Made by a program: the position numbers and the translations under genes
Part shown: positions 8,356 through 16,924 of the stretch, piece by piece
Layout of the letters: each line of letters starts with the position of its first letter
Position numbering within the stretch: the first letter of the stretch is position 1
Source of the DNA: Verrucomicrobiota bacterium
Lineage (GTDB): Bacteria; Verrucomicrobiota; Verrucomicrobiia; Opitutales; Opitutaceae
DNA length: 30,358 nucleotides
Direction: 5' to 3'
Assembly: GCA_023430565.1 (NCBI GenBank)
Contig: JAEZAD010000276.1
Span: forward strand, 1 to 30,358
The notes under the pieces: model-generated
Told to the model about the DNA's origin: nothing
Seen by the model: only the letters and a program-made list of their open reading frames with translations
Database searches by the model: none

Positions 8356-9753
8356 ATGGTCCCGAGCGTCCTGATCATCGACGACGAGAAGCACACCCGG
8401 GAAGGTTTGCAGCAGGCGCTTGCCGAAAACTACGACGTCTCCGTCGCCGCCAACGCCGACGAGGCCTTCAACCTCATGGACGCGCAGGCGTTCGACGTCG
8501 TCGTCACCGATCTGCGCATGCCCGGAAAATCCGGGCTCAAGGTGATCGACAAGGCCCTCTCGCTGCCGAACCGTCCCGCCGTTTTGATGATGACCGCCTA
8601 CGGCAACATCGAGACCGCCGTCGAAGCGATGAAACGCGGCGCCGTCGATTTCCTCACCAAGCCCGTCAACATCGAGCGGCTCGAAGTCCTGATCCAGCGC
8701 GCGCTGAAAACCCGCACGCTCGAGGTCGAGGTGAAGCAACTGCACGAGCGGCTCGACGAAAAGTTCAGCTTCGAAGGCATCATCGGCCATTCGCCGAAAC
8801 TGCAGGAAGTCATCGACCGCGTGAAACTCGTCGCGCCGTCGCGCGCCACGATCTTGATCGAAGGCGAATCCGGCACGGGCAAGGAATTGATCGCACAGGC
8901 GATCCATCAATCGAGCCCGCGCGCGCGCGGCCCGTTCATCGCGGTGCATTGCGCGGCGCTTTCGGAAAACCTGCTCGAGAGTGAGCTCTTCGGTCACGAG
9001 CGCGGCTCGTTCACCGGCGCCACCGAGCGCCGCGTCGGTCGGTTCGAGATGGCCGATGGCGGCACGTTGTTTCTCGACGAAATCGGCGAGATCTCCGCGT
9101 CGACGCAGGTGAAGTTGTTGCGCTTCCTCGAGACGAAGACCGTCGAACGCGTCGGCGGCTCGAAGCCGATCGACCTCGACGTTCGCCTCGTCGCCGCCAC
9201 GAACCGCACGCTCGAGCAACTCGTCCGCGAGGGGAAATTCCGCGAAGACCTTTTCTTCCGCCTGAATGTCGTCCGCATCGCGATGCCGCCCTTGCGCGAC
9301 CGCGCCGAAGACATCCCGCTGCTGCTCTCGCACTACATCAACGTCTTCTCGCAGGAAAATAATGTGCCGCCGCTCAGCGTCGAGCCGGGCGCCCTGCAGA
9401 CGCTCCAGCGATATGCCTGGCCGGGAAACATCCGCGAGCTGCGCAATTTCGCCGAAAACGCGGTCGTGCTCCGGCGCGGCGGCAGTTTCAGCGAATACGA
9501 TCTCGAACCGAAATATCGCGGCGTCGCGCCGTCGCCAGGGGGAGGGCAGGTCTCCGACCCGCACTCCGCGTCATCGGCCTCAGCTTCCGCCGGGTCTTCG
9601 CTCTCCGTTGAGGAAAACGAAAAACGTCTCGTCCGCGAAGCGTTGATCAAGGCCCGTGGCAACCGCACGAAGGCCGCCGAATTGATGGGCATCAGCCGTC
9701 GCACGCTGCACCGCAAAATCGCGCAATGGCCGGAACTCGACGTGATCGACTGA
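8356..9753 (+). CDS. NtrC-family sigma54-dependent response regulator
   Basis: The 465-residue protein has three domains in order. A receiver domain (1-120) carries the acidic pair D9-D10, phospho-acceptor D52 in VVTDLRMPG and a late K in FLTKPVN. A sigma54-interacting AAA+ domain (about 140-380) shows Walker A GESGTGKE near 170, the sigma54-contact loop as GSFTGA (usual form GAFTGA), Walker B GGTLFLDEIGE and the arginine-rich FREDLFFRLNV. A Fis-type helix-turn-helix closes the protein (NRTKAAELMGISRRTLHRKI). No histidine kinase is adjacent, so it is an orphan here. It precedes the polysaccharide genes on the same strand, so control of that set is likely but inferred; no clear -24/-12 site was found in the gaps that follow. 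Confidence 0.93.
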   Translation: MVPSVLIIDDEKHTREGLQQALAENYDVSVAANADEAFNLMDAQAFDVVVTDLRMPGKSGLKVIDKALSLPNRPAVLMMTAYGNIETAVEAMKRGAVDFLTKPVNIERLEVLIQRALKTRTLEVEVKQLHERLDEKFSFEGIIGHSPKLQEVIDRVKLVAPSRATILIEGESGTGKELIAQAIHQSSPRARGPFIAVHCAALSENLLESELFGHERGSFTGATERRVGRFEMADGGTLFLDEIGEISASTQVKLLRFLETKTVERVGGSKPIDLDVRLVAATNRTLEQLVREGKFREDLFFRLNVVRIAMPPLRDRAEDIPLLLSHYINVFSQENNVPPLSVEPGALQTLQRYAWPGNIRELRNFAENAVVLRRGGSFSEYDLEPKYRGVAPSPGGGQVSDPHSASSASASAGSSLSVEENEKRLVREALIKARGNRTKAAELMGISRRTLHRKIAQWPELDVID

Positions 9754-9800
9754 TGCGCCTGCGCTGCTTCGTGGTCGAGCTGGCGGGACCGTTCTAGCCC

Positions 9801-11630
9801 ATGCCGCGTCCGCGCAGTTTTCAGGAGTTGATTCACTGGCTCGAGATGGGCGAGGGCGCGCGCTGGGTTCGCCTCGCCGCCGTGCTGCTCGGGGTGCTCG
9901 TGCTCTCGCTGAAAGTGTCCCACAGCCAGTTCCGCGGCGCGACCAACGAGTCGACGCTGATTCAAGCCGGCGTCGGCCGGCAGCTCGCGCGAGGCGAAGG
10001 TTTTTCGACGCTCGTCAATTATCCGCAAACCGCCGCATTTCTCGCGACGCGGGGCGAGCGCTTCGATCCCGCCAAGGCGTATCCGGAACTGCATCACGCG
10101 CCGCTCTATTCGTTGACGATCGCCGGCGCGCTGCGGCTGCTGCCGGAAGGCGCGCGCCTGGCGCTGTTCGCCGCCGCGCCCGAGCCGCCGGACGGTTTCC
10201 GCGCCGACTACTTTTTGCTCGGCCTGAATCTCGTGCTGCTGTGGATCGCGGCCTGGCTCACCTTCGATCTCGCGAAACGGCTTTTCGACGGCCGCACGGC
10301 GTGGCTCGCGATGCTCGCCTTGCTGCTGTCGGTGGGCGTGTGGCGGCAGACGATTCTGATCGACGGTTCGCCGCTGCTCATGGTGCTCGCGCTCGGCGCG
10401 TTTTCCATTTGGGCGCGGATCGAAGAAAGTGGCGGCGAGCGCCAGCGAGCCGAAGATCGAGCTGCGATCCGGCTCGCTGGCGCTCGCCGCTACACGGAGA
10501 TCGCGGCCCTCGGCGCCGTCTGCGGCCTGCTCTTTCTCGCCGAATACTCCGCCGGCGCGCTGGTGGGCGTCGCGCTCGGCTACGCGGCCTTCTCTTTCCA
10601 CGGCGGCGCACGCTGGAAAGCGCTCGCACTTGTGACGCTCGCGTTCGCGCTGGTCGCCGGCCCCTGGATCGTTCGTAACCTCACGCTCACCGGCTCGCCG
10701 ACCGCTCTCGCCGTCCAGAACGTTGCGCTGAAAGCCGGCGATCCGACCGCCGAACCGGCGACGCAACGGAACACGTTTTCGCCGGAGCTTCCACGCATCG
10801 ATTTGCGCAAGCTCGGCAACAAGGCGCTCACGAGCTGGCAGGAGAATCTCGAAAAACGCGTGTGGTCCGGGGGCGCGATGTGGCTGGCGGCGTTTTTTGT
10901 CACCGGCTGGCTGTATGCATTTCGCGCGACCGCGGCGAATCGGCTGCGCTGGGTCTTCACGATTTCGTTCGCCGTCCTCCTGGCGTCGCAGGCGGTCTTC
11001 AACTCGGGCGAATCCGAACGGCCCGCCGCGGGCTGGCTGGCGCCGCTGGTCATCGTTTTTGGCGCGGGTTTCTTTTTCGTGCTGATCGGCAGCAGCGCGC
11101 GCCTGAGCCCGTGGCCGCGGCTGTGTGCGGCGGGGTTGCTGGGGTTGCAGGCATTGCCGCTGGCGCACGATCTTTTGGAGCCGCGGCGCGTGCATTTTCA
11201 GTATCCGCCCTATTTTCCCGGCCTGTTCATCGGCATGCGGCAGGAGCTCGAGCGTCGTCCCGGCGCGGACCGTTTCGGGCTCATGGCCGACGTGCCCGCG
11301 GGCGTGGCGTGGTATGGCGGGCAGCGCGTATGGTCTCAGCCGGTGAAGCTGCGCGATTTTTACGCGATCACGCTCGAGCAACCGCTGGCCCAGCTCGTGC
11401 TCACGCCGCACACGCTCGACCGGCCCTTTTTCTCGGAACTCGCCGTTAGGCCGGCCGAGCGCGATTCGTTGAGCCGCGGCACCAACGTCTTTGGCGAATG
11501 GGGCCGCATCTATGCCGGGCTTTTCACGCGTTCGTTTCCTCCGGAGTTTCCGCTCAGCGCACCGCAGAAGCTGGCGGAAAATCTCTATGTGCTGTTGAAC
11601 CCCGCGCTGCCGCCGCCGGGGGAAAAGTAA
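9801..11630 (+). CDS. Polytopic membrane protein, GT-C/ArnT-PMT-like glycosyltransferase candidate
   Basis: The 609-residue protein has about ten hydrophobic segments (for example 23-40, 137-156, then clusters at 160-300 and 355-450). After the first segment comes a loop with NEST...LARGEGF, which resembles the first periplasmic loop of GT-C enzymes, where an acidic residue and a GEG-type motif are typical. Such enzymes transfer sugars from polyprenyl-phosphate donors. It heads a run of genes for polysaccharide export, so a role in that polymer is likely; an O-antigen polymerase-like role is also possible. The coding frame contains a 65-nt palindrome at 10429-10493, adding about 22 charged residues between two membrane segments. 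Confidence 0.65.
   Translation: MPRPRSFQELIHWLEMGEGARWVRLAAVLLGVLVLSLKVSHSQFRGATNESTLIQAGVGRQLARGEGFSTLVNYPQTAAFLATRGERFDPAKAYPELHHAPLYSLTIAGALRLLPEGARLALFAAAPEPPDGFRADYFLLGLNLVLLWIAAWLTFDLAKRLFDGRTAWLAMLALLLSVGVWRQTILIDGSPLLMVLALGAFSIWARIEESGGERQRAEDRAAIRLAGARRYTEIAALGAVCGLLFLAEYSAGALVGVALGYAAFSFHGGARWKALALVTLAFALVAGPWIVRNLTLTGSPTALAVQNVALKAGDPTAEPATQRNTFSPELPRIDLRKLGNKALTSWQENLEKRVWSGGAMWLAAFFVTGWLYAFRATAANRLRWVFTISFAVLLASQAVFNSGESERPAAGWLAPLVIVFGAGFFFVLIGSSARLSPWPRLCAAGLLGLQALPLAHDLLEPRRVHFQYPPYFPGLFIGMRQELERRPGADRFGLMADVPAGVAWYGGQRVWSQPVKLRDFYAITLEQPLAQLVLTPHTLDRPFFSELAVRPAERDSLSRGTNVFGEWGRIYAGLFTRSFPPEFPLSAPQKLAENLYVLLNPALPPPGEK
10429..10493. repeat. Palindromic element inside a coding frame
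   Basis: The 24-nt arm GTGGCGGCGAGCGCCAGCGA + GCCG (10429-10452) and 10470-10493 are reverse complements with one mismatch. Inside, GATCG (10455-10459) pairs with CGATC (10465-10469) around AGCTG, so nearly all 65 nt fold on themselves. The reading frame of the membrane protein stays open through it and gives a charged stretch (GGERQRAEDRAAIRLAGARR) in a loop between membrane segments. This suggests insertion of a REP-like unit into a gene at a tolerated site. Confidence 0.8.
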
Positions 11631-11684
11631 TTGATTCGCCCGACCCGCCGTCTCTACCGTCCGCCCCGTCCCGCCCTCAACTCG

Positions 11685-12860
11685 ATGACCATCGCGCGCT
11701 TGTTTCTCGTCGGCTGTTTCGCTGCAGCCCTGCCTGCCTGGGCCGTTTACGCGCCGCTGCCGGAGCAGGACATCCAGAAGGATTTCACCGCGACCGTGCG
11801 GGGCGGCGTTTACCACGACAGTAATATTTTCGGCGCCGAAAGCGGTGCGATCAGCAGCACCGTTTACACGCTGCAGCCGAAGCTCGCGTATAACAGTTCG
11901 CTCACCGATCAGACCTTCGCCTCCGCCGGCTACACCGCCACGATCGATCACTTTGACAACCGGCCCGGCGAAAAAACGGTCGACAGCCATGATTTCATGG
12001 CGCGTCTCGCCCACGCGTTTTCGTCGAGCAGCAACATCGACGTCAGCAACTTCTACCAGATTGCGAAGAATCCCGAATCGCTGCTCGCGGGTCTGCCGAT
12101 CAACACCGACCAGTCGTATAAGCGCAACGAGTTCAACGCGCGTTATGTCGCGAGTCCGCTCCCGAAGCTCGGGGCGACGCTGAAGTTTCGCAGCGTTCTC
12201 TACGATTACGACAATCCGGTCCTGTCCGGGTCCATCGACCGTATCGAAAATCTCTTCGGCGCTTCCGGCAGCTACGACCTCCTGCCGGAATTGAAGGGCG
12301 TCGTCGAATACCGCCGCGAAAACATCAACTACCGGAAGGGTGGGGCGACGAAGGACAAGGATTCCGATTTTCTCATCGGCGGCTTCGACTACGCCGTCGC
12401 GCGCAAGCTCACGCTTACCGGACGGCTCGGCAACCAGTGGCGCGAGCGCGCCTCGGAGCGCAGCTCCAGCGGCGCCTACGCGGAGTTTTCCGGCAAATAC
12501 AATTATGCCGAACGCTCGTTTATTACCGGCGGCTATGTTTACACGTTGGAGGAAACGTCGAACGTCGCGCTCTACAGCGACACCCGCGTCAGTCGTCTCT
12601 TCGTCAACCTCCAGCACTCGCTCAGTCCGCTCATGGTTGCGTCCGCGTCCTACACCTACGAGCCCTCGGAGCTTCAAGGTCGCCGGGGCGTGGCAAATGC
12701 CGACGAAACGACCCAGCGCGCGGGCCTTGCGCTCACCTGGCTGCCGACGCCGCACTGGTCGTTCTCGGCGAATTACGACTACGACGACGTTTCGTCCGAG
12801 GCGCCCGGCCGCGATCAGAATCGCGAACGCTACGGCGTGAGCGCCGCGTATCAGTTCTGA
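11685..12860 (+). CDS. Outer-membrane beta-barrel protein of a polysaccharide export cluster
   Basis: From ATG 11685 the product has 391 residues, with a clear signal peptide (MTIARLFLVGCFAAALPAWA). The frame opens earlier with a TTG at 11631, which would put an arginine-rich extension before the signal, so 11685 is preferred. The rest is a series of alternating hydrophobic/polar strands with aromatic ends (VRGGVYHDSNIFG, YEYRRENINYR-like strands) and a final ...GVSAAYQF, the terminal Phe used by BAM substrates. It resembles the BBP2/EpsL-type barrels found with exopolysaccharide genes. Lying between a GT-C-like membrane protein and a Wzc-like kinase, it probably serves as the outer-membrane part of export. 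The exact subfamily is inferred. Confidence 0.78.
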   Translation: MTIARLFLVGCFAAALPAWAVYAPLPEQDIQKDFTATVRGGVYHDSNIFGAESGAISSTVYTLQPKLAYNSSLTDQTFASAGYTATIDHFDNRPGEKTVDSHDFMARLAHAFSSSSNIDVSNFYQIAKNPESLLAGLPINTDQSYKRNEFNARYVASPLPKLGATLKFRSVLYDYDNPVLSGSIDRIENLFGASGSYDLLPELKGVVEYRRENINYRKGGATKDKDSDFLIGGFDYAVARKLTLTGRLGNQWRERASERSSSGAYAEFSGKYNYAERSFITGGYVYTLEETSNVALYSDTRVSRLFVNLQHSLSPLMVASASYTYEPSELQGRRGVANADETTQRAGLALTWLPTPHWSFSANYDYDDVSSEAPGRDQNRERYGVSAAYQF

Positions 12861-13031
12861 GCGGCCGTCGGGGCAAGCAGGCCGCAAGTTCGCTCGCGCT
12901 GAAAGCGCCGCAAGCGGGCGGCCCACGCCGAGTTCAGAGGCGCCGAACCGAAACCGAGGAATCGCCCCGATTGTCGGGGGCACAATGAGCTTGCCGGTCC
13001 TCCGCCCCCGGCGTTCTCTCGGCCCGACTTC

Positions 13032-15221
13032 ATGGCCTCTACTTCCGCCAGCAAGGATTCCGCCTCGCTCGCCGATTTCCTCCAGCTGCTCCGCCTCCGC
13101 AAGGCCCTGATCGCGCTGATCCTCGCGCTGGTGCTCGTCACCACCATCGCCGTCACCGCGTTCCTGCCGAAATGGTATCTCGCGACGACGAAGATCCGCG
13201 TCGAGAAGCCGGAGGGCGAGGTGAAGCTCTTTCAGACGCAGAGCAACAGTTACTACGATCCCTACTTCCTGCAGGATCAGTTTCGGATCATGCAGTCGGA
13301 GAAGATTCTCTATCCCGTGATCGAGAACCTTCGCCTGGGCGAGCGCCTCGCGCCGCTGCTCGATGCTTCGGGTCCGCTTCCCGCCGCGATCACGTATCGT
13401 TATCTCACGCGTGAAATGCTGCGCGTCGAATCGCAGCGCAACTCCTCGCTGATCGAGATCAACGTCTTCGCGCAGGACGCCGCCCTCGCCGCCGACATCG
13501 CGAACGAAATCGCCCGCGTTTACTCTGACGATCGCATCTCCTTCGCCACCGCCGAACAACGCGAGGGACTCGCGCATCTGCGGAAGGAGCTGGAAGCGCA
13601 GGAGCAGGTCGTCAGTGCGCAGCGCGACGCCGTCGAAAAGCTCCGCAACGATCTCAACATCTCCGGCGTCGACCTCAACGCGCGTTACTCCGACATGGAG
13701 ATCGAGACGCTGCGCCAGATGCAGAATTCGCTGATCGCGCTCAGCGTCGATGCGATCGGCCGCCGCACCCGCTGGGAACGCTTTCGCAACATCGCCCCGG
13801 AGGAGCGATTGAGCCTGGTTAACTCCGAGCTCATCCAGGACACGAACATCCAGAACCTCCTGCAGGCCTACCTGCTCGCCGACCAGAACGTCACCAAGCT
13901 CGCCGGCCGGCTCGGCGAGGCGCATCCCGACCTCGTCTCTGCGATCGAGAACCGCGCGAAGATCCGTGAGCAGCTCGACAACCAGCTCCGCGGCTACGAA
14001 AGCGCGCTCGAGATCGCCTACAAGGAAGCCGACTCGCGCGTCGCCGAGCTGAAGGAGCAGCTGAGCCAGGCGAAGGTGGAGCAAATCCTTTCCGCGCGCG
14101 AACGCATGCGCCCGTTCGAGGAAGCCGCGCAACGGCTCGAGGACGAAACCCGCCTGCTCACCACGCTGAAGCTCACGCTGCGCCAGCGTGAAATCGATTT
14201 CCAGGTGCCGAAGCGCACGATCGAGATTTTGAATACAGCCGAGCCCGCCCGTCGTCCAAGCCGGCCGAGCTGGCCGCTGAACCTCAGCTTTGCGCTGCTC
14301 TTCGGTTCGCTGCTCGGCGTCGGCGCGGCGGTGATGCTGGAGTATTTCGACACCAGTTTCCGCAGCGTCGCCGACGTCGAGACACGGTTGAAACTACCCG
14401 TGCTCGGCGTGATTCCCTTCCAGCGCGACCCGCTCGGCGGCGAGGACGAGGATCCCGCTGACGCCGAGCCGTATCGCGTGCTGCACACGAACCTGAATCT
14501 CGCCCTCAAAGCCGGACAGCCGGGCAGCTTCGTGATTTTTTCCGCCGGACCGGGAGAGGGAAAATCGACCACGCTCCGTCGGCTGGCGCAGCTCACGGGG
14601 CTGGCGGGCGAGCGTGTGATCCTGATCGACTCGGATTTACGCCGACCCTCGCAGCACCGGCTCGCCGACCGTCCGCGCGAACCAGGTTTGAGCGAATTTC
14701 TGCTCGATCGACAGCCGCTCGACGCAGTCATCCAGAAAGGGATCGCGCCGAATCTTGATTTCATTCCCAGCGGCGCGGTGCCCGGGTTTACGTTGGGTTT
14801 GTTGCATTTGAATCGGTTGCGCGAACTCGTCGCGACGCTGCGCACGCGCTACGACAAGATCGTCTTCGACTCACCGCCGATCATCGGCGTGAGCGATGCG
14901 AGTGTGCTGGCGAGCGTGGTCGATGGCGCGGTGTTGTTGATCCAGCATCGCCGCAATCCGCAGAGCATGGTCCTGCGCGCGCAGCAGACGGTCGAGGCGT
15001 TGAAGACGCCGCTGTTGGGCGTCGTGTTGACGCAGGTGCCGGTAAATACGGGCGGCGATTACGGTTACTACACGAGCAACTATTCCTATTACAGCGAGGG
15101 TGGGGAAAAGCGGAAACGCGGCGGCGCTCCAAAACCGCGCAACGGGCGCCCAGGCGAGAAAGCGGCCCGCGAGGGCGAGCGGCTGGTGCTGCGCGAGCCG
15201 GACAAAGGCGGGAAATCGTAA
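13032..15221 (+). CDS. Wzz/Wzc-type polysaccharide co-polymerase with BY-kinase domain
   Basis: This 729-residue protein has the layout of a bacterial tyrosine autokinase controlling polysaccharide chain length and export. A Wzz domain lies between membrane segments at about 25-46 and 413-438, with long coiled coils in the periplasmic part (200-390). The cytoplasmic kinase domain follows: Walker A GPGEGKST near 507-514, Walker A' VILIDSDLRRPS, and Walker B KIVFDSPP. The tail has a tyrosine cluster (DYGYYTSNYSYYSEGG, about 675-690), the usual autophosphorylation site. After it come 40 basic and Gly-rich residues. It completes the set with the beta-barrel and the membrane protein; a 171-nt gap with only a short hairpin separates it from the barrel gene. 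The name gumC/wzc is not assigned because the subfamily is uncertain. Confidence 0.92.
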   Translation: MASTSASKDSASLADFLQLLRLRKALIALILALVLVTTIAVTAFLPKWYLATTKIRVEKPEGEVKLFQTQSNSYYDPYFLQDQFRIMQSEKILYPVIENLRLGERLAPLLDASGPLPAAITYRYLTREMLRVESQRNSSLIEINVFAQDAALAADIANEIARVYSDDRISFATAEQREGLAHLRKELEAQEQVVSAQRDAVEKLRNDLNISGVDLNARYSDMEIETLRQMQNSLIALSVDAIGRRTRWERFRNIAPEERLSLVNSELIQDTNIQNLLQAYLLADQNVTKLAGRLGEAHPDLVSAIENRAKIREQLDNQLRGYESALEIAYKEADSRVAELKEQLSQAKVEQILSARERMRPFEEAAQRLEDETRLLTTLKLTLRQREIDFQVPKRTIEILNTAEPARRPSRPSWPLNLSFALLFGSLLGVGAAVMLEYFDTSFRSVADVETRLKLPVLGVIPFQRDPLGGEDEDPADAEPYRVLHTNLNLALKAGQPGSFVIFSAGPGEGKSTTLRRLAQLTGLAGERVILIDSDLRRPSQHRLADRPREPGLSEFLLDRQPLDAVIQKGIAPNLDFIPSGAVPGFTLGLLHLNRLRELVATLRTRYDKIVFDSPPIIGVSDASVLASVVDGAVLLIQHRRNPQSMVLRAQQTVEALKTPLLGVVLTQVPVNTGGDYGYYTSNYSYYSEGGEKRKRGGAPKPRNGRPGEKAAREGERLVLREPDKGGKS

Positions 15222-15266
15222 GGCCGGCGGGCTGGTTTGGCCGTTCGCGTTGGGTCAAAATAGCAG

Positions 15267-15294
15267 TTGACGAGGCCCCGCCCCGGCTTACTTC
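15267..15294 (+). promoter_or_regulatory. Possible sigma70 promoter of tRNA-Gly
   Basis: TTGACG at 15267-15272 matches the -35 box in five of six positions. A weak -10 (TACTTC, 15289-15294) lies 16 nt downstream. Transcription would begin around 15301, a few bases before the mature tRNA 5' end. The -10 is poor, so this is a suggestion. Confidence 0.4.
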
Positions 15295-15308
15295 TGGCTC
15301 CCTGTTTT

Positions 15309-15384
<76 letters not shown>

Positions 15385-15392
15385 TTTTCAGA

Positions 15393-15423
15393 AAGCCGCC
15401 GGAAGCGATTCCGGCGGCTTTTT
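15393..15423 (+). terminator. Rho-independent terminator after tRNA-Gly
   Basis: AAGCCGCCGGAA (15393-15404) and TTCCGGCGGCTT (15409-15420) form a perfect 12-bp stem with loop GCGA, followed by TTT in a run of five T. It begins 8 nt after the CCA end. Confidence 0.85.
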
Positions 15424-15670
15424 CGTGGCCTGACGAAGTGGGGTGATCGAGGAAAACGCGGGACTCCCCACAACGGCCCGGGAAGGTGCGTGCGGCGGTT
15501 AGTGCGGGCTCCCAAAATACCGCGGCCTCCTTAGGAAACCAAAATTTGCGCAGCAAAATCGGGGCGCTTTTATGAATGAAGATTGCACCAATTCGGAAAC
15601 GCCAAAGCCTGAGTTCACCCAAGCTTCTATCCGACGTGGACAAGGTTTCCGCCTTCGCGCTGGTGCTCTG

Positions 15671-16924
15671 ATGTTCCGCTTCATCCATACTGCCGACTGG
15701 CAGCTTGGCGCTCGATTCGGCCAATTTGGCGCGAGCGGTGCGCGTCTTCGCGAAGCGCGGCTGAGCACGCTGGCCAAAACGTTGGCGCTCGCGCGGCAGC
15801 ACGCAGTGGACGCCTTCCTCGTTGCGGGCGATTTGTTCGAGGACAACCAGATCGACGACTCGCTCGTCGCTGCGGCCGGTGAAATCTTCGCGGGGCATTC
15901 CTCCGTTCCGATCTACATCCTGCCGGGAAATCACGATCCGTTCACCGGCCCCGAATCGGTCTGGCTTCGGAAGTCGATGCGGTCGTTGCCGGCGCACGTG
16001 CACGTGTTGACGACTCCCGGGATCACGGATCTGGGTGGAGTTTTCCTGCTGGCCTCTCCGCTTCAGCAGAAGCTGTCCACCACGGACCCTAGCTTTCGCT
16101 TCATCGAACTCGCGGCGTCTCTCCCCGCAGACGCGATCAAGATCGGTCTCACGCACGGGGCGCTCGCGATCGACGGCAAGCACCAGCCGAACGATTTTCC
16201 GATCGCGCTCAACGCCGCCACGCGTGCCGGCCTCGACTACCTCGCGATCGGCCATTGGCACAACTGGCTTGCCGACACCGATGGCGGTCGCGTCGTCATG
16301 CCCGGCACGCCCGAGCCGGACCGCTTCGCCAACGACGCTGCCGGCCATGTCGCGCTCGTCGAGATCGCCGGCGCGGGACAGCAGCCCTTGGTGAAACCGC
16401 TTCCGGTGAACACGCTCACGTGGCGGTCGCTGGCTTTCGATTTCCTGTCGCCGGACGCCGCGCGCGCGTCGCTCGAGGCCGCGTTGGCCGAGCTTCGACC
16501 GAAGGCGGAGCATGCGGTGGTGCGCGTCACGTTCACCGGAACGGTCTCTCCCCGATCGTTGGCGGAGACGCGCGATTGGCTTGAGGCGGCGCTGTCGCCG
16601 TTTCTGGTCGGGCAGATTGTCGACCGCACGCGAATCGCGCTGAGCAGTGCCGAACTGGCCGACCTGCAATCGCGGCATCCGCTCCTCGCGCAAACGCTCG
16701 CGGACATCGATCGGTTGGAGTCGCTCGCCACCGGCGAACATCATAGTGTGGCAGCAAGTCCGTCAGCCACGGGCACATTTGAGGCAGTGCAACCGGCTCT
16801 GACGCTCGCGGACGTGCAGGCGCTGCTTGCGCATTCCAAAATCGATCTCGCAAGCCTCACGCCGGAGTTCTTCTCGCGCCTCCGGCAAATACTGCTCCAA
16901 ACGCTGCAGGAGGTGGCGCCGTGA
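15671..16924 (+). CDS. SbcD/Mre11/YhaO-like DNA exonuclease subunit
   Basis: From ATG 15671 the protein is 417 residues long. The metallophosphoesterase core begins at once with FIHTADWQLG, then AGDLFED, PGNHDPF, THGALA and GHWHNW, so all five metal-binding motifs of Mre11-type nucleases are present. A C-terminal capping region follows. The frame is open for 33 codons upstream (to 15572), but ATG 15671 sits exactly before the conserved start. The stop overlaps the GTG start of the ATPase gene by 4 nt, so the two subunits are translationally coupled. In this family the pair processes DNA ends and hairpins. It is the first gene after the tRNA, within the proposed island. Whether it is defence cargo or housekeeping repair cannot be told. 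Confidence 0.88.
   Translation: MFRFIHTADWQLGARFGQFGASGARLREARLSTLAKTLALARQHAVDAFLVAGDLFEDNQIDDSLVAAAGEIFAGHSSVPIYILPGNHDPFTGPESVWLRKSMRSLPAHVHVLTTPGITDLGGVFLLASPLQQKLSTTDPSFRFIELAASLPADAIKIGLTHGALAIDGKHQPNDFPIALNAATRAGLDYLAIGHWHNWLADTDGGRVVMPGTPEPDRFANDAAGHVALVEIAGAGQQPLVKPLPVNTLTWRSLAFDFLSPDAARASLEAALAELRPKAEHAVVRVTFTGTVSPRSLAETRDWLEAALSPFLVGQIVDRTRIALSSAELADLQSRHPLLAQTLADIDRLESLATGEHHSVAASPSATGTFEAVQPALTLADVQALLAHSKIDLASLTPEFFSRLRQILLQTLQEVAP

Noticed and set aside
12965..12979. Hairpin CCCCGA-TTG-TCGGGG before the Wzc-like gene
   Set aside because: Only a 6-bp stem and no T-run, so it is too weak to call a terminator.
12976..12990. Possible sigma54 promoter (GGGCAC...TTGC) upstream of the Wzc-like gene
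   Set aside because: The spacing between the GG and GC elements is 12 nt, not the required 10, so it does not fit the -24/-12 consensus.
9333..14132. A 1599-codon open frame on the minus strand
   Set aside because: It lies opposite well-supported + strand genes (response regulator, membrane protein, beta-barrel, Wzc). Its composition is the R/A/E/G-rich kind produced by high-GC antisense frames, and it shows no domain motif.
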